This document shows positions 7,944-18,487 of a DNA stretch of 64,000 bases, in pieces. Source of the stretch: Stenotrophomonas nitritireducens (GTDB lineage: Bacteria > Pseudomonadota > Gammaproteobacteria > Xanthomonadales > Xanthomonadaceae); contig NZ_CP016756.1 of NCBI RefSeq assembly GCF_001700965.1, forward strand, positions 1,860,001 through 1,924,000, written 5' to 3'. Numbering within the stretch: position 1 is the stretch's first letter; each line of letters begins with the position of its first letter. The notes below the pieces were generated by a model, which worked only from the letters and a program-made list of their open reading frames with translations, searched no databases and was not told the origin of the DNA. A program made the translations under genes and the position numbers.

Positions 7944-8036
7944 ATGCCCGGCTGGCTTGCTCTGTTGTGCGGCGTAGTGGTGCTGATCGCCGCTGCCTAC
8001 CTGTTGTACGCGGTCCTTCGACCCGATTCGTTCTGA
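7944..8036 (+). CDS. kdpF: KdpF, small membrane subunit of the Kdp potassium ATPase
   Basis: A 30-residue ORF reads MPGWLALLCGVVVLIAAAYL and ends LYAVLRPDSF. It has one transmembrane helix with the LxxxYLxxAVLRPE-like tail typical of KdpF. It ends 11 bases before the kdpA GTG and starts the operon. KdpF stabilises the KdpABC complex in E. coli. The gene is too short for most gene finders and is easily missed. The order kdpF-A-B-C-D-E is complete here. Confidence 0.88.
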   Translation: MPGWLALLCGVVVLIAAAYLLYAVLRPDSF

Positions 8037-8047
8037 GGGGCGCCATC

Positions 8048-9766
8048 GTGATTGAAGCCATCCTCATTATTCTGGTCAGCCTTGCGCTGGCCTGGCCGCT
8101 GGGCCTGTACCTGGCGCGGCTGATGCGCGGTACGCCCATGCGTATCGACGTCCTCTTCCACTGGATCGAAAAACCGCTGTACCGCGTGCTCGGGGTTGAC
8201 CCCAACCACTCCATGTCCTGGCGCGGCTATGTGCTCGCCTTCCTGATCAGCAACCTGGTTTTGGCGGTGCTGACCCAGGCGGTGTTCATGACCCAGGCCT
8301 GGCTGCCGTTGAACCCGGACAACATTCCCAACATGCGTTGGGACACCGCGTTCCACACCATGGTCTCGTTCCTGACCAATACCAACCAGCAGCACTACAG
8401 CGGCCAGGCGCAGCTGTCCTACTTCGCGCAGATGACCGGTATCACCGGCCTGCAGGTGATCACCCCGATGATGGGCCTGGCCCTGGCGGTGGCCACGCTG
8501 CGCGCCTTGTTCATGAAGCCGGCCAGCAACGACACCAGCAACGCTCCGATACGCGTCACCGTAGGCAACTACTACGCCGACGTGGTGCGCCTGTGCCTGC
8601 GCTTCCTGCTGCCGCTATGCCTGGTGTGGACGCTGCTGCTGAACTGGCAGGGTGTCCCTTCCACGCTGGCCGCTGGGCCGCAGGCCACACCGATCGATGC
8701 CAGTGCCGGCATGGAAACGCAGAAGATCCCGCTCGGTCCGGTCGCGGCGATGGTCGCGGCCAAGCAGCTCGGTGCCAATGGTGGCGGCTGGTATGGCCCG
8801 AACAGCAGCTTCCCGCTGGAAAACCCGACCCCGCTGTCCAACGCCCTGGAGCTGATCGGCATCCTGCTGATCCCGATGGCCATCATCTGCATGCTCGGCA
8901 GCTTCACCGGCCGGCGTCGCTTTGGTGCATTGGTATTCGGCTGCATGCTGACCATGTCGGTGCTCTCCACCAGCGCAAGCCTGTGGCTGGAAGGCCATAG
9001 CGCCAGCGCCGCCAGTGCCCTGCTGATGGAAGGCAAGGAAGCCCGCTTCGGGGCCGATGGCACGGCCTTGTGGTCGACCATCACCACCCAGGTGCAGAAC
9101 GGCTCGGTCAATGGCATGCATGATTCGCTGAGCCCGCTCGGCGGACTGGTGCCGCTGGTCAACATGTTGATCAGCGCGATCTGGGGCGGCATTGGCTGCG
9201 GCATCCAGCAGTTCCTGGTCTATCTGATGATGGCGGTGTTCCTGGCCGGCTTGATGACCGGGCGCACGCCTGAACTGCTGGGCCGCAAGCTGGAAACGCC
9301 ACAGGTGCGCCTGCTCGCGGTGCTGGTGCTGCTGCAGCCGATCACCCTGCTTGGCCTGACCGCGCTGACCCTGGCCGTACCCGGCCTGGCCGGCACCTCC
9401 AATCCCGGCTTCCATGGCATCAGCCAGGTGTTCTACGAGTTCACCTCGGCTTATGCCAACAACGGCTCGGGCTTTGAAGGGCTGGCCGACAACACCGTGT
9501 GGTGGAACCTGAGCTGCGCGCTGGTGTTGGCCTTGGGCCGCTTCCCGATCCTGATCATCCCGCTGGTCATTGCCACACAGCTGGCTGCCAAGCGGCAGGT
9601 GCCGCAAAGCGCCGGCAGCCTGCAGATCGAAACCCCGACCTTCGCACTGACGCTCATCTGCGTGGTCATCGTCCTTACCGTGCTGCAGTTCCTGCCGGCA
9701 TTGGTGCTTGGCCCGGTGGCCGAACACCTGAGCCTGCTGGCCCTGCAGGGAGCCCCCTCACCGTGA
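8048..9766 (+). CDS. kdpA: Potassium-transporting ATPase subunit A
   Basis: KdpA is the K+-selective channel-like subunit of the high-affinity KdpFABC pump in the inner membrane. The 572-residue protein begins with a hydrophobic helix and the LYLARLM...[13 protein letters not shown] block. It shows the selectivity-filter-like segments [31 protein letters not shown] and [11 protein letters not shown]. The GTG at 8048 is chosen: it follows kdpF directly and begins where KdpA homology begins. The end overlaps the kdpB start (GTGA), implying coupled translation. Confidence 0.96.
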   Translation: MIEAILIILVSLALAWPLGLYLARLMRGTPMRIDVLFHWIEKPLYRVLGVDPNHSMSWRGYVLAFLISNLVLAVLTQAVFMTQAWLPLNPDNIPNMRWDTAFHTMVSFLTNTNQQHYSGQAQLSYFAQMTGITGLQVITPMMGLALAVATLRALFMKPASNDTSNAPIRVTVGNYYADVVRLCLRFLLPLCLVWTLLLNWQGVPSTLAAGPQATPIDASAGMETQKIPLGPVAAMVAAKQLGANGGGWYGPNSSFPLENPTPLSNALELIGILLIPMAIICMLGSFTGRRRFGALVFGCMLTMSVLSTSASLWLEGHSASAASALLMEGKEARFGADGTALWSTITTQVQNGSVNGMHDSLSPLGGLVPLVNMLISAIWGGIGCGIQQFLVYLMMAVFLAGLMTGRTPELLGRKLETPQVRLLAVLVLLQPITLLGLTALTLAVPGLAGTSNPGFHGISQVFYEFTSAYANNGSGFEGLADNTVWWNLSCALVLALGRFPILIIPLVIATQLAAKRQVPQSAGSLQIETPTFALTLICVVIVLTVLQFLPALVLGPVAEHLSLLALQGAPSP

Positions 9767-11823
9767 ACGCCCCCATGAACCGTTCTGCTTCTCCTGCGGC
9801 AACCCGCCGCCCTGCCCTGCTCGATGCGGCCGGCCTGCGCCGTGCGTTGATCGACGCGGTTCGCAAGCTGTCGCCGCTGCATCTGCTGCACAACCCGGTG
9901 ATGGCGGTGGTGATGGCCGGCACCGTGCTGGCGCTGATCGTCACCCTCAGCGGCAACGCGCCGCTGGGCTTCGGCCTGGCCGTCACCGCGATCCTGCTGG
10001 TGACGGTGCTGTTCGGCAATTTCGCCGAAGCGGTGGCCGAAGCACGTGGCCGTGGCCAGGCGGCGTCGCTGCGGCGTGCACGCCAGGACCTGGTCGCGCG
10101 GCGTGTCGCCACGCCGCTGCAGGGCGCCGCCGAAAGCCGCATCCCCGCTGCGGAGCTGAGCCCGGGTGATTACGTGATCGTCAGTGCCGGTGAGTTCGTA
10201 CCGGCCGATGGCGAGATCGTGCGTGGCCTGGCCACCATCAACGAGGCCGCGGTCACCGGCGAATCGGCACCGGTGCTGCGCGAGGCCGATACCGACCGCT
10301 CCGGCGTGATCGGCGGCACCAAGGTGCTGTCCGACGAGATCATCGTGCGGGTCAGCGCCGAGCCGGGCCATAGCTTCCTCGACCGCATGATCGCCTTGGT
10401 GGAAGGTGCCAACCGGCAGAAGACGCCGAACGAGATCGCGTTAACCCTGTTGCTGGCGGCGATGTCGCTGACCTTCCTGGTGGTGGTGGCGACGCTGCCG
10501 GCGATTGCAGGCTTTGTCGGCGTCAGCGTCGATCCGCTGCTGCTGATCGCACTGCTGGTATGCCTGATCCCGACCACCATCGGCGGCCTGCTGCCGGCCA
10601 TCGGCATCGCCGGCATGAACCGTGCGCTGTCGGCCAATGTGCTGGCCAAATCCGGCAAGGCCGTGGAAGTGGCTGGCGACGTTGACGTGCTGCTGCTCGA
10701 CAAGACCGGCACCATCACCTACGGCGACCGCCAGGCCACACACTTCCATCCGCTGGCCGGCATCGATGCTGCGCAGCTGCGTGAAGCATCGCTGTTGTCG
10801 TCCCTGGCCGACCCAACCCCGGAAGGCAAATCCATCGTGCGTCTGGCCCGCGAGCAGGCCTGCACCACAGCCGAGCCTGAAAAAGCGGAGTATTTAGGCT
10901 TCACCGCGCAAACCCGCATGTCCGGCGTCGACCTCGACAACGGCCGCAGCATCCGCAAGGGCGCTGCCGATGCCATCACCGCGCATGTGCTGGCGTTGGG
11001 TGGCACGGTACCGAACAAGCTGCAGGCGAGGGTGGATCAGGTGGCCCGCGGTGGTGCCACGCCGCTGGTGGTCAGCGAAGGCCGGCACGTGCTCGGTGTG
11101 GTGGAGTTGGCCGACGTGGTCAAGCACGGCATGCGCGAGAAGTTCGCCCAGCTGCGGGCGATGGGCATCCGCACGGTGATGATCACCGGCGACAACCCGC
11201 TCACCGCCGCCGCCATTGCCGCCGAAGCCGGCGTCGATGACTACATCGCCCAGGCCCGGCCCGAGGACAAGCTGGCGCGCATCCGTGCCGAGCAGGCCGG
11301 CGGCCGGCTGGTGGCGATGGTCGGCGACGGCACCAACGACGCGCCGGCGCTGGCCCAGGCCGACATCGGCCTGGCGATGAACTCCGGCACGCAGGCAGCC
11401 AAGGAGGCCGGCAACATGGTCGATCTGGATTCGGATCCGGCCAAGCTGCTGGCGGTGGTGGAAGTGGGCAAGCAGCAGCTGATCACCCGCGGCGCGCTGA
11501 CCACCTTCTCGCTGGCCAATGACGTGTCCAAGTACTTCGCGATCCTGCCGGCATTGTTCGCCGCCAGCATCCCGTCGATGGCGGCCTTGAACGTGATGCA
11601 GCTGTCGAGCCCGCGCAATGCGGTGCTGGCGGCGCTGATCTTCAACGCGCTGGTGATCCCGGCGCTGATCCCGCTGGCCCTGCGTGGCGTGCGCTTCCGT
11701 CCGGCCACCGCCACCGCGCTGCTGCGGCGGAACATGCTGGTGTACGGATTGGGCGGCGTACTGCTGCCGTTTGCGGCCATCAAGGCCATCGACCTTCTGC
11801 TTGCTCTGGTATTTGGCGCATGA
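9763..11823 (+). CDS. kdpB: Potassium-transporting P-type ATPase subunit B
   Basis: KdpB hydrolyses ATP to drive K+ uptake. The 686-residue protein has the actuator TGES motif (AVTGESAPV), the phosphorylation motif DKTGTIT with the Asp near residue 313, the KGA nucleotide-binding motif (IRKGAAD) and the hinge [10 protein letters not shown], with membrane helices at both ends. The GTG at 9763 overlaps the kdpA stop and has CAGGGAG upstream; an ATG at 9775 is an alternative but lacks a nearby ribosome site. It ends overlapping the kdpC ATG. Confidence 0.96.
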   Translation: MNAPMNRSASPAATRRPALLDAAGLRRALIDAVRKLSPLHLLHNPVMAVVMAGTVLALIVTLSGNAPLGFGLAVTAILLVTVLFGNFAEAVAEARGRGQAASLRRARQDLVARRVATPLQGAAESRIPAAELSPGDYVIVSAGEFVPADGEIVRGLATINEAAVTGESAPVLREADTDRSGVIGGTKVLSDEIIVRVSAEPGHSFLDRMIALVEGANRQKTPNEIALTLLLAAMSLTFLVVVATLPAIAGFVGVSVDPLLLIALLVCLIPTTIGGLLPAIGIAGMNRALSANVLAKSGKAVEVAGDVDVLLLDKTGTITYGDRQATHFHPLAGIDAAQLREASLLSSLADPTPEGKSIVRLAREQACTTAEPEKAEYLGFTAQTRMSGVDLDNGRSIRKGAADAITAHVLALGGTVPNKLQARVDQVARGGATPLVVSEGRHVLGVVELADVVKHGMREKFAQLRAMGIRTVMITGDNPLTAAAIAAEAGVDDYIAQARPEDKLARIRAEQAGGRLVAMVGDGTNDAPALAQADIGLAMNSGTQAAKEAGNMVDLDSDPAKLLAVVEVGKQQLITRGALTTFSLANDVSKYFAILPALFAASIPSMAALNVMQLSSPRNAVLAALIFNALVIPALIPLALRGVRFRPATATALLRRNMLVYGLGGVLLPFAAIKAIDLLLALVFGA

Positions 11824-12428
11824 ACACTTCACTCACGTCTTCCCGTCGTACCGGCAACCCGCTGTGGCGGCCGGCCATTGGCCTGTCGCTGTTCGGCCTG
11901 TTCGGCAGCGGCCTGGTCTATGCGGTGCTGGCAACCGGCATCTCCGGCTCACTGTTTCCGGCGCAGGCCGATGGCAGCCTGATCCGCGATGCCGATGGAC
12001 AGGTGCGTGGCTCGCTGTATCTGGCCCAGCCCTTCGCCGGCGACGGCTACTTCCAGACCCGTCCTTCGGCGGCCAACTACGATCCGATGGCGGCCGCCGG
12101 CAGCAATATGGCGCGCAGCAACCCGGACTTGATCAAGCGCGTGAGCGAAGCCACCGCCGCCGTTGCCGCGCGCGAGAAGATCGATCCGGCCAAGGTGCCG
12201 GGCGATCTGGTCACGCAGTCGGCCAGCGGCCTGGATCCGGAGCTGTCGCCGGCCGCCGTGCAGGTGCAGGTGGCACGTGTAGCCAGCGCGCGCGGCTGGC
12301 CCGAGGCGCGCGTGCAGGCCTTGGTCGATGCGCAGCTGCAGGACCGCCAATGGGGCGTGTTCGGCCAGCCGCGCATCAACGTCATCGCCCTCAACCGGGC
12401 GCTGGATCAGGCCACGCATGCGCGTTGA
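11820..12428 (+). CDS. kdpC: Potassium-transporting ATPase subunit C
   Basis: KdpC is the single-span subunit that raises the ATP affinity of KdpB. The 202-residue product has one N-terminal membrane helix ([20 protein letters not shown]), the [15 protein letters not shown] block, the conserved [14 protein letters not shown] motif and the C-terminal [10 protein letters not shown]. Start and kdpB stop overlap as ATGA. kdpD begins 36 bases after the stop. Confidence 0.95.
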   Translation: MNTSLTSSRRTGNPLWRPAIGLSLFGLFGSGLVYAVLATGISGSLFPAQADGSLIRDADGQVRGSLYLAQPFAGDGYFQTRPSAANYDPMAAAGSNMARSNPDLIKRVSEATAAVAAREKIDPAKVPGDLVTQSASGLDPELSPAAVQVQVARVASARGWPEARVQALVDAQLQDRQWGVFGQPRINVIALNRALDQATHAR

Positions 12429-12464
12429 TGCGGACTGCGCCTGCGACAGCGCACAATCGCCGCC

Positions 12465-15125
12465 ATGAACGACTCCCGTAGCCGCCAGGCCGATGCCCTG
12501 GCAGGCGCCCTGCAACGCGACGCCGGCGGCAAACTGACCGTCTTCCTTGGCGCTGCGCCGGGCGTGGGCAAGACCTACAGCATGCTCACCCGCGCCCAGG
12601 AGCAGCTGCGGCGCGGCGTGGACGTGATGGCGGCGGTGGTTGAAACCCACGGCCGCAGCGATACCGCCGCGCTGCTCGACGGCCTGCCGCGCGTCGCCCT
12701 GCGCACGCAGGACTACCACGGCCATCAGCTGCAGGAACTCGACCTGGATGCGGTGCTGGCACGGCGGCCGGCACTGGTGCTGGTCGACGAACTGGCCCAT
12801 CGCAATGCCCCCGGCAGCCGCCATGAGCGGCGCTGGCAGGATGTGATGGAACTGCTCGACGCCGGCATCGACGTCTGGACCACCATCAACATCCAGCACT
12901 TGGAAAGCCTCAACGATGTGGTGATGCGCATTACCGGCGTGCGCGTCAGCGAGACGGTGCCGGATGTGGTGTTCGACCGCCTGCACGACATCGTGCTGGT
13001 CGACCTGCCACCGCGCGAGCTGATCGAACGTCTGCAGCAAGGCAAGGTCTACGTCCCCGAACAGGCTGCGCAGGCGCTGCAGGCATTCTTCTCGCCGGCC
13101 AACCTCACCGCCCTGCGCGAACTGGCCATGCAGGAGGCCGCCGACCGCGTCGACAGCAGCCTGCGCGAAACCCGCGCCGCACGCGGCGAGAGCAACCTGC
13201 CCTTGCGGCGCCGGGTGGTGGTCGCCATCGATGGCAGCGGCCAGAGCGAATACCTGGTGCGGGTGGCGCGGCGCATCGCCGAGCGCCGCGATGCGCCGTG
13301 GACGGTGGTGACCGTGCAGCACCGACGCCACGACGAGGCGACCCGCCGCGAAATCGATGATGCCTTCGCGCTGGCCCGGCGGCTGGGCGGTGATGCCGAA
13401 CTGCTGCACGGCCCGGGCATCGCCGACGCGCTGCTCGACTACGCCGCGCACAACGCGGTGTCTTCCCTGCTGCTGGGCCGCACCCGCGAACGACCGGTGG
13501 CGCGGCTGTTCAACCAGACCCTGACCCAGCAGCTGATCCAACGCGGCGCGCACTACGAAATCACCATCATCAGCACCCCGCAGGCACGCGCCAATTCGCG
13601 TCGCTTCGGGCTGTCGCTGGCACCGGACAGTTGGGGCAAGGACGCCACCACAGCGGTGGTGGCAACCGCGATTGCCTGCCTGGCCGCATGGCTGGGCGAG
13701 CGCTGGATAGGGCTGAGCGATCTGGCGATGGTATTCATCGTCGCGGTGGTGCTGGTCGCTGCGCGTACCCGCATGAGTGCGGCGGTGCTGGCGGCGACGC
13801 TGTGCTTCCTGGCCTACAACTTCTTCTTCATCGCGCCGCGTTTCACCTTCGCCATCAGTGCACGCCAAGGCGTGATCACGGTCTTCCTGTTCCTCGCCGC
13901 CGCATTGGTTGCCGGGCGGTTGGCATCGCGCCTGCGCATGCAGGTGGTGGCGCTGCGCGCGGCCAACCGTCACGCCAACGTGCGGCAGACGCTGGGCAGG
14001 CAGCTGGTCGGTGCCACCGACAACGCGCAGGTCGCACATGCCGGCCGTGTCGCCCTGGAGCAGGCGCTAGATGCACCGGCCTGGGTACGGCTGGGTGCCG
14101 ATACCAGCACCAGCGGCAGTGCCGCGCCCGGCGACACCGATCTGGCGGCGGCCGATTGGGCGCTGCGCCATGGCCAGCCCGCCGGCCGCTTCACCGACAC
14201 GCTGGCCGGCGCCGGCTGGTGGTTCCTGCCCTTGTTGGATGGCGAGGCGCGGGCGATAGGCGTGGCCGGCCTGCGCTTTGACCATCAGCACCCACGGCTT
14301 GCACCCGAGCAGCGCCAACTGGTGCAGGCGATGGCCGACGACATCGCCCAGGCCGCCCTGCGCACCCGCCTGGTCGCCGACCTGGAAACAGCGCATCTGC
14401 ACAACGAAACCGAACGCCTGCGCTCGGCCCTGTTGTCGTCGGTGTCGCACGACCTGCGCTCGCCGTTGGCGGCGATGATCGGCTCGGCCGACAGCCTGTC
14501 CAGCTACGCCGATGCGATGGATGCCGGTGACCGCCGCGCCCTGCTCGACACCATCGTTGTCGAGGGCGAACGACTGGACCGCTACATCCAGAACCTGCTG
14601 GACATGACCCGGCTCGGCCACGATGGGCTCAAGCTCAACCGCGACTGGATCGGCGTGGATGAACTGATTGGCTCAGCCGCGCGGCGCCTGCAGCGCTATC
14701 AGCCCGAGGTGCGCCTGCAGCTGGATATTCCGGCCGCACTGGCGCCGATCTGGGTGCACCCGGCGCTGGTCGAGCAGGCGGTGTTCAACGTGATGGAGAA
14801 CGCCGCCAAGTTCTCACCACCCGGCGTGCCGGTGGAGGTACGTGCGCGCCAGCAGGGCAACGAGCTGCGTATCGAGGTGATCGACGCCGGCCCGGGCATT
14901 CCCGATGCCGAGCGCTCGCGCATCTTCGACATGTTCTACAGCGTGGAGCGCGGCGACCGCGGCCGCCAGGGCACCGGCCTGGGCCTGACCATCTGCCAGG
15001 GCATGATCGGTGCGCACGGCGGCAGCGTCGAAGCGCTGCCGGGACGCGACGGACGCGGTACGCTGATACGCATGACCCTGCCCCTGCTCCAGCCCCATCC
15101 CGAAAGCCCGCACGACGATGGCTGA
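12465..15125 (+). CDS. kdpD: Osmosensitive K+ channel sensor histidine kinase
   Basis: KdpD senses low K+ and salt stress and phosphorylates KdpE. The 886-residue protein has the N-terminal KdpD domain with a Walker A (GAAPGVGKTYSM, ~residue 28) and Walker B-like VDELAHRNAPGS, a Usp-like domain (~245-370), four closely spaced membrane helices (~395-500), a GAF-like segment, and the kinase core. The core shows the H-box SVSHDLRSPLAAM (His near 661), the N-box VMENAAKFSPP and the G-boxes DAGPGIP and GTGLGLTIC. It overlaps the kdpE start by 8 bases. Confidence 0.96.
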   Translation: MNDSRSRQADALAGALQRDAGGKLTVFLGAAPGVGKTYSMLTRAQEQLRRGVDVMAAVVETHGRSDTAALLDGLPRVALRTQDYHGHQLQELDLDAVLARRPALVLVDELAHRNAPGSRHERRWQDVMELLDAGIDVWTTINIQHLESLNDVVMRITGVRVSETVPDVVFDRLHDIVLVDLPPRELIERLQQGKVYVPEQAAQALQAFFSPANLTALRELAMQEAADRVDSSLRETRAARGESNLPLRRRVVVAIDGSGQSEYLVRVARRIAERRDAPWTVVTVQHRRHDEATRREIDDAFALARRLGGDAELLHGPGIADALLDYAAHNAVSSLLLGRTRERPVARLFNQTLTQQLIQRGAHYEITIISTPQARANSRRFGLSLAPDSWGKDATTAVVATAIACLAAWLGERWIGLSDLAMVFIVAVVLVAARTRMSAAVLAATLCFLAYNFFFIAPRFTFAISARQGVITVFLFLAAALVAGRLASRLRMQVVALRAANRHANVRQTLGRQLVGATDNAQVAHAGRVALEQALDAPAWVRLGADTSTSGSAAPGDTDLAAADWALRHGQPAGRFTDTLAGAGWWFLPLLDGEARAIGVAGLRFDHQHPRLAPEQRQLVQAMADDIAQAALRTRLVADLETAHLHNETERLRSALLSSVSHDLRSPLAAMIGSADSLSSYADAMDAGDRRALLDTIVVEGERLDRYIQNLLDMTRLGHDGLKLNRDWIGVDELIGSAARRLQRYQPEVRLQLDIPAALAPIWVHPALVEQAVFNVMENAAKFSPPGVPVEVRARQQGNELRIEVIDAGPGIPDAERSRIFDMFYSVERGDRGRQGTGLGLTICQGMIGAHGGSVEALPGRDGRGTLIRMTLPLLQPHPESPHDDG

Positions 15126-15825
15126 CGCGCCTGCCATCCCGCCGCCGCGCGTGCTGGTGGTGGACGACGAAGTGCAGATCCGGCGCTTTCTGGATATCTC
15201 GCTGCGTGCGCAGGGTTATGCGGTCAGCCAGGCCAGCACCGGCGCCGAAGGCCTGCAGCGGCTGGCCGAGGACGGTGCCGATCTGGTGGTGCTGGATATC
15301 GGCCTGCCCGACATGGAAGGCCACGAGGTGCTGGCCGAGCTGCGGCAATGGAGCCAGGTGCCGGTGATCATGCTCAGCGTGCGCGCCGGCGAGGCCGAGA
15401 AGGTGCGCGCCCTGGACAACGGCGCCAATGATTACGTGACCAAACCGTTCGGCACCCAGGAATTGATGGCGCGCGTGCGTGCCCTGCTGCGCAGCCGCAG
15501 CACCGACAGCGAAGGTCAGGTGCCGGTATTCGATGACGGCCGCCTGCACATCGACCTGTCACGCCGCGAGGTGCGCGCGGATGGCGAGGCGATTGCACTG
15601 ACCCGCAAGGAATACGCACTGCTGGCCCTACTACTGCGCAATGCCGGCCGGGTGGTGACCCAGCCGCAGATCCTGCAGGAAATCTGGGGGCCGACACATC
15701 GGCATGACACCCACTACCTGCGCATCCTGGTGGGAAGATTGCGGCACAAGCTGGGTGATTCAGCGCTGGAATCGCGTTACCTGTTCACCGAGCCCGGGGT
15801 GGGTTTGCGGTTTGGTGGCAGCTGA
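15118..15825 (+). CDS. kdpE: OmpR-family response regulator
   Basis: KdpE activates the kdp operon. The 235-residue protein has a receiver domain with the acidic cluster VDDE, the phospho-acceptor Asp near residue 60 (LDIGLPDMEGHEVL), Thr/Ser in MLSVRAG and Lys in VTKPFG. A winged-helix domain follows (LTRKEYALLALLLRNAGRVV, RILVGRLRHKLGD). The ATG lies inside the end of kdpD. No separate promoter is apparent, so the sensor pair is probably transcribed with kdpFABC. Confidence 0.96.
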   Translation: MADAPAIPPPRVLVVDDEVQIRRFLDISLRAQGYAVSQASTGAEGLQRLAEDGADLVVLDIGLPDMEGHEVLAELRQWSQVPVIMLSVRAGEAEKVRALDNGANDYVTKPFGTQELMARVRALLRSRSTDSEGQVPVFDDGRLHIDLSRREVRADGEAIALTRKEYALLALLLRNAGRVVTQPQILQEIWGPTHRHDTHYLRILVGRLRHKLGDSALESRYLFTEPGVGLRFGGS

Positions 15826-15861
15826 AGTGATGCGGGGTTGTTGTGGTTGAATTTGTGGTGG

Positions 15862-15978
15862 TTGTGGGAGCGGCGTCAGCCGCGAAGCTACTGGAACACC
15901 AGACGCTGGTTGATCTGAGATTGCAGATTATTTGACGCCGAGGCTGCATTAGCTTCGCGGCTGACGCCGCTCCCACAA
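15862..15978. repeat. Paired REP elements in inverted orientation (BIME/REPIN-like)
   Basis: A 29-base sequence TTGTGGGAGCGGCGTCAGCC... (15862-15890) and its perfect reverse complement (15950-15978) flank 59 bases. The TGTGGGAGCGGC head belongs to a REP family common in Pseudomonas and xanthomonads. The pair sits between the converging kdpE and algC genes and could form a long hairpin in either transcript. Just after it, CCCCTCCCCAACCCTCCCCT (16008-16027) is half of the GC-rich hairpin repeat seen entire at 31635-31736. Confidence 0.85.
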
Positions 15979-16059
15979 GCGAAGGCGACAGCAAGGGCAA
16001 CGGCAACCCCTCCCCAACCCTCCCCTTGACTACGCCAAAGGGAGGGAGAAATGCAGCCC

Positions 16060-16102
16060 ACAAAAAACAAAAAGCCGCCTGCGCAACACGCAGACGGCCT
16101 TT
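16060..16102 (-). terminator. Intrinsic terminator of the algC operon
   Basis: On the minus strand a stem of GCCGTCTGCG and CGCAGGCGGC with a TGTTG loop is followed by TTTTTGTTTTTT. It lies about 18 bases downstream of the algC stop. Confidence 0.8.
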
Positions 16103-16119
16103 TGCCAGTCAAAAACCGA

Positions 16120-18471
16120 TCAGAACCCCAGCTCGGTCCCTGCCGGCAATACCTGCATCAGCTGCTCGCGGAACAGACCTTTGATCCGCTCCAACGCCGC
16201 TTCGTCATTGGCCTCGAAACGCAGCACCAGCACCGGCGTGGTGTTGGACGCCCGTACCAGGCCCCAGCCATCGTTGAAGTCGGCACGCAGGCCATCGATC
16301 GTCGAAAGACGCGCGCCCGAGAACGCCGAGTCCTCCAGCTGCGCGGTCGCCACGATCAAGGCCACCTGCGCGTGCTGGGTGCCCTCTTCCACTGCCACTT
16401 TCAACTCCGGCGTGGACACCGCATCCGGCAATTCGCCCAACACCTCGGACGGATCTTCCTCGCGCTGGGCCAGGATCTCCAACAGGCGCGCGGCCGCATA
16501 CAGGCCATCGTCAAAGCCGTACCAGCGCTCCTTGAAGAAGAAGTGGCCGCTCATCTCGCCCGCCAGTTCGGCACCGGTTTCACGCATCTTGGCCTTGACC
16601 AGCGAATGCCCGGTCTTCCACATCATCGGGCTGCCGCCATTGCGCAGGATGTAGTCCGACAACTTGCCCGTGCACTTGACGTCATAGATGACCATCGCGC
16701 CCGGGTTGCGGGTCAGCACATCGGCGGCGAACAGCATCAGCAGGCGGTCGGCGAAGATGATCTTGCCGTCCTTGGTGACCACGCCGAGGCGGTCGCCATC
16801 GCCATCGAAGGCCACGCCGAGGTCCGCGTCGAAACGCTTGACCATCTGCACCAGGTCTTCGAGGTTGTGCGGATCACTGGGGTCGGGGTGGTGGTTGGGG
16901 AAGTTTCCATCCACATCGCAGTACAACGGAATCACGTCGGCGCCGATGGCTTCCAGCAACTGCGGTGCCACCGCACCGGCAACACCATTGCCTGCGTCGG
17001 CGACGATCTTGAGCGGGCGATCCAGCTGCACGTCGTCGGCAATGCGCTGCACGTAATCGTCGATGACCTCGCGCTGCTGCAGGCTGCCCTCGCTGTCGGC
17101 ACGCTGCAGGCGGCCTTCCTGGATGCGCTTGTACAGGTCGGTGATGGCATCGCCGGACAGGGTTTCGCCACCAATGACGATCTTGAAACCGTTGTAGTCC
17201 GGCGGATTGTGGCTGCCGGTCACCGCCACGCAGCTGCCGGCGCGCAGGTGATAGCTGGCGAAGTACACCACCGGGGTGGGCGCCATGCCGATATCGATCA
17301 CATCGCAGCCGGCGCGGCGCAGGCCGGTGATCAAGGCGTCGGACAACTCCGGGCCGGACAGGCGGCCGTCACGGCCCACCACCACATCGCGCAGGCCCTG
17401 TGCCTGCATCTCGCTGCCGATGGCCTGGCCGATCAGGGTGGCGACACTGGCATTCAACTCGTTGCCCAGCACACCGCGGATGTCGTAGGCGCGGAAAATG
17501 CCCGGCAACACCGCTTCGGCACCTGGCTCAGCCTGCGCCTGCGGGGCATCCGCCGCGCGCCCGGTGGCTGAAACCGGCACGGGCTGCGGGTCCTGCTCCA
17601 GCGCTTCCTGCAGGGTGGGGCCGGTATCGTCGGCCTGGGCCGTGCTCTTGCGCAGGGCCGGCAGGTTCATCAGCCGCTTGCGCCCCAGCAGCAACAGCAG
17701 CGCGGTGGCCACCAGCAACAACGCCACGATGGCACTGGGAATCGGCCCAAGGCCAAGCGGGCCGGCGCTGGCGTCTGGCAGTTCGGCGACCACCCGCAGG
17801 CCGCTTTCACCCACCGGGCGTGCCAGCGCATCAGCGCTGCTGCCAAGATTGGTCGAGCCCTTCTGGACGATCGTGAAACCGCCTTGGCGCAGCCCGAGGA
17901 AGGCACTGGCCGGCGAATCGATACCATCGAATACAGAGGTCAACCGGGTCAGCGGCTGACGGATGTAGACCACGGACGGCTTGCCCTGCAGCAGCACCGG
18001 TGCGGCCAGGCCCAGGCGCGGGCTGCCACCGTCGCGGATCACCTTGACGGTCGGCTGGCCGGCGGCCAGTGCCTGCTCGAGCAGGGCCAGGCGCGAGTAG
18101 CCGAACGCGGCCGGGTCGGCGTAGGCCTGCGTCAACAGTGCGTCCAGCACCTGCGCGTCTTCCACGCCATTCCACTTGTCACGTACCGCCACGGCGGCTG
18201 CCGTGGCATCACCACTGGCCAAGGCGGCCTTCACCGGCTCCAGGGCCAGCTGCCGGCCGAACTGCGCGGTCTGCGTGTCCAGCGCTTTCTGCACCTCGGC
18301 CACGGCCTGGTCGCGCGCCTGCTCCAACCCGGCACTGGTGCCCGACTGCATCCACTGTTCGGCTGCGCTCCAGCCGAACCAGCCGGCCAACAGCAGCAGC
18401 ATCACCGCCAGCAATGGCGTTGAGCGCCCCAGTGCAGGACGTTGCCGCCCGCTTTCATTCCCTTGGCTCAT
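16120..18471 (-). CDS. algC: Phosphomannomutase/phosphoglucomutase with N-terminal membrane/periplasmic domain
   Basis: The C-terminal half is a bifunctional alpha-D-phosphohexomutase that interconverts Man-6-P/Man-1-P and Glc-6-P/Glc-1-P for LPS and exopolysaccharide. It has the phosphoserine loop TGSHNPPDYNG (~418), metal site DGDGDR (~557), sugar loop GEMSGH and phosphate loop RASNTTPVLVLR. The first ~300 residues are different: a membrane helix (PLLAVMLLLLAGWFGWSA), a ~200-residue presumed periplasmic segment, a second helix (PSAIVALLLVATALLLLLG) and a Pro/Gln/Glu linker. The total is 783 residues; the classic enzyme is ~460. The ATG at 18471 (MSQGNESG) is preferred over one 20 codons upstream. 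The coaBC-dut-algC order matches Pseudomonas. The xanthomonad name for this activity is xanA. Confidence 0.93.
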   Translation of the reverse strand: MSQGNESGRQRPALGRSTPLLAVMLLLLAGWFGWSAAEQWMQSGTSAGLEQARDQAVAEVQKALDTQTAQFGRQLALEPVKAALASGDATAAAVAVRDKWNGVEDAQVLDALLTQAYADPAAFGYSRLALLEQALAAGQPTVKVIRDGGSPRLGLAAPVLLQGKPSVVYIRQPLTRLTSVFDGIDSPASAFLGLRQGGFTIVQKGSTNLGSSADALARPVGESGLRVVAELPDASAGPLGLGPIPSAIVALLLVATALLLLLGRKRLMNLPALRKSTAQADDTGPTLQEALEQDPQPVPVSATGRAADAPQAQAEPGAEAVLPGIFRAYDIRGVLGNELNASVATLIGQAIGSEMQAQGLRDVVVGRDGRLSGPELSDALITGLRRAGCDVIDIGMAPTPVVYFASYHLRAGSCVAVTGSHNPPDYNGFKIVIGGETLSGDAITDLYKRIQEGRLQRADSEGSLQQREVIDDYVQRIADDVQLDRPLKIVADAGNGVAGAVAPQLLEAIGADVIPLYCDVDGNFPNHHPDPSDPHNLEDLVQMVKRFDADLGVAFDGDGDRLGVVTKDGKIIFADRLLMLFAADVLTRNPGAMVIYDVKCTGKLSDYILRNGGSPMMWKTGHSLVKAKMRETGAELAGEMSGHFFFKERWYGFDDGLYAAARLLEILAQREEDPSEVLGELPDAVSTPELKVAVEEGTQHAQVALIVATAQLEDSAFSGARLSTIDGLRADFNDGWGLVRASNTTPVLVLRFEANDEAALERIKGLFREQLMQVLPAGTELGF

Positions 18472-18487
18472 CGTGCGTTTCCCCCTG

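Noticed and set aside
7382..8047. Long N-terminal extension of KdpA
   Set aside because: The frame is open through repeats and over kdpF, but KdpA homology starts at the GTG at 8048 and the extension is low-complexity.
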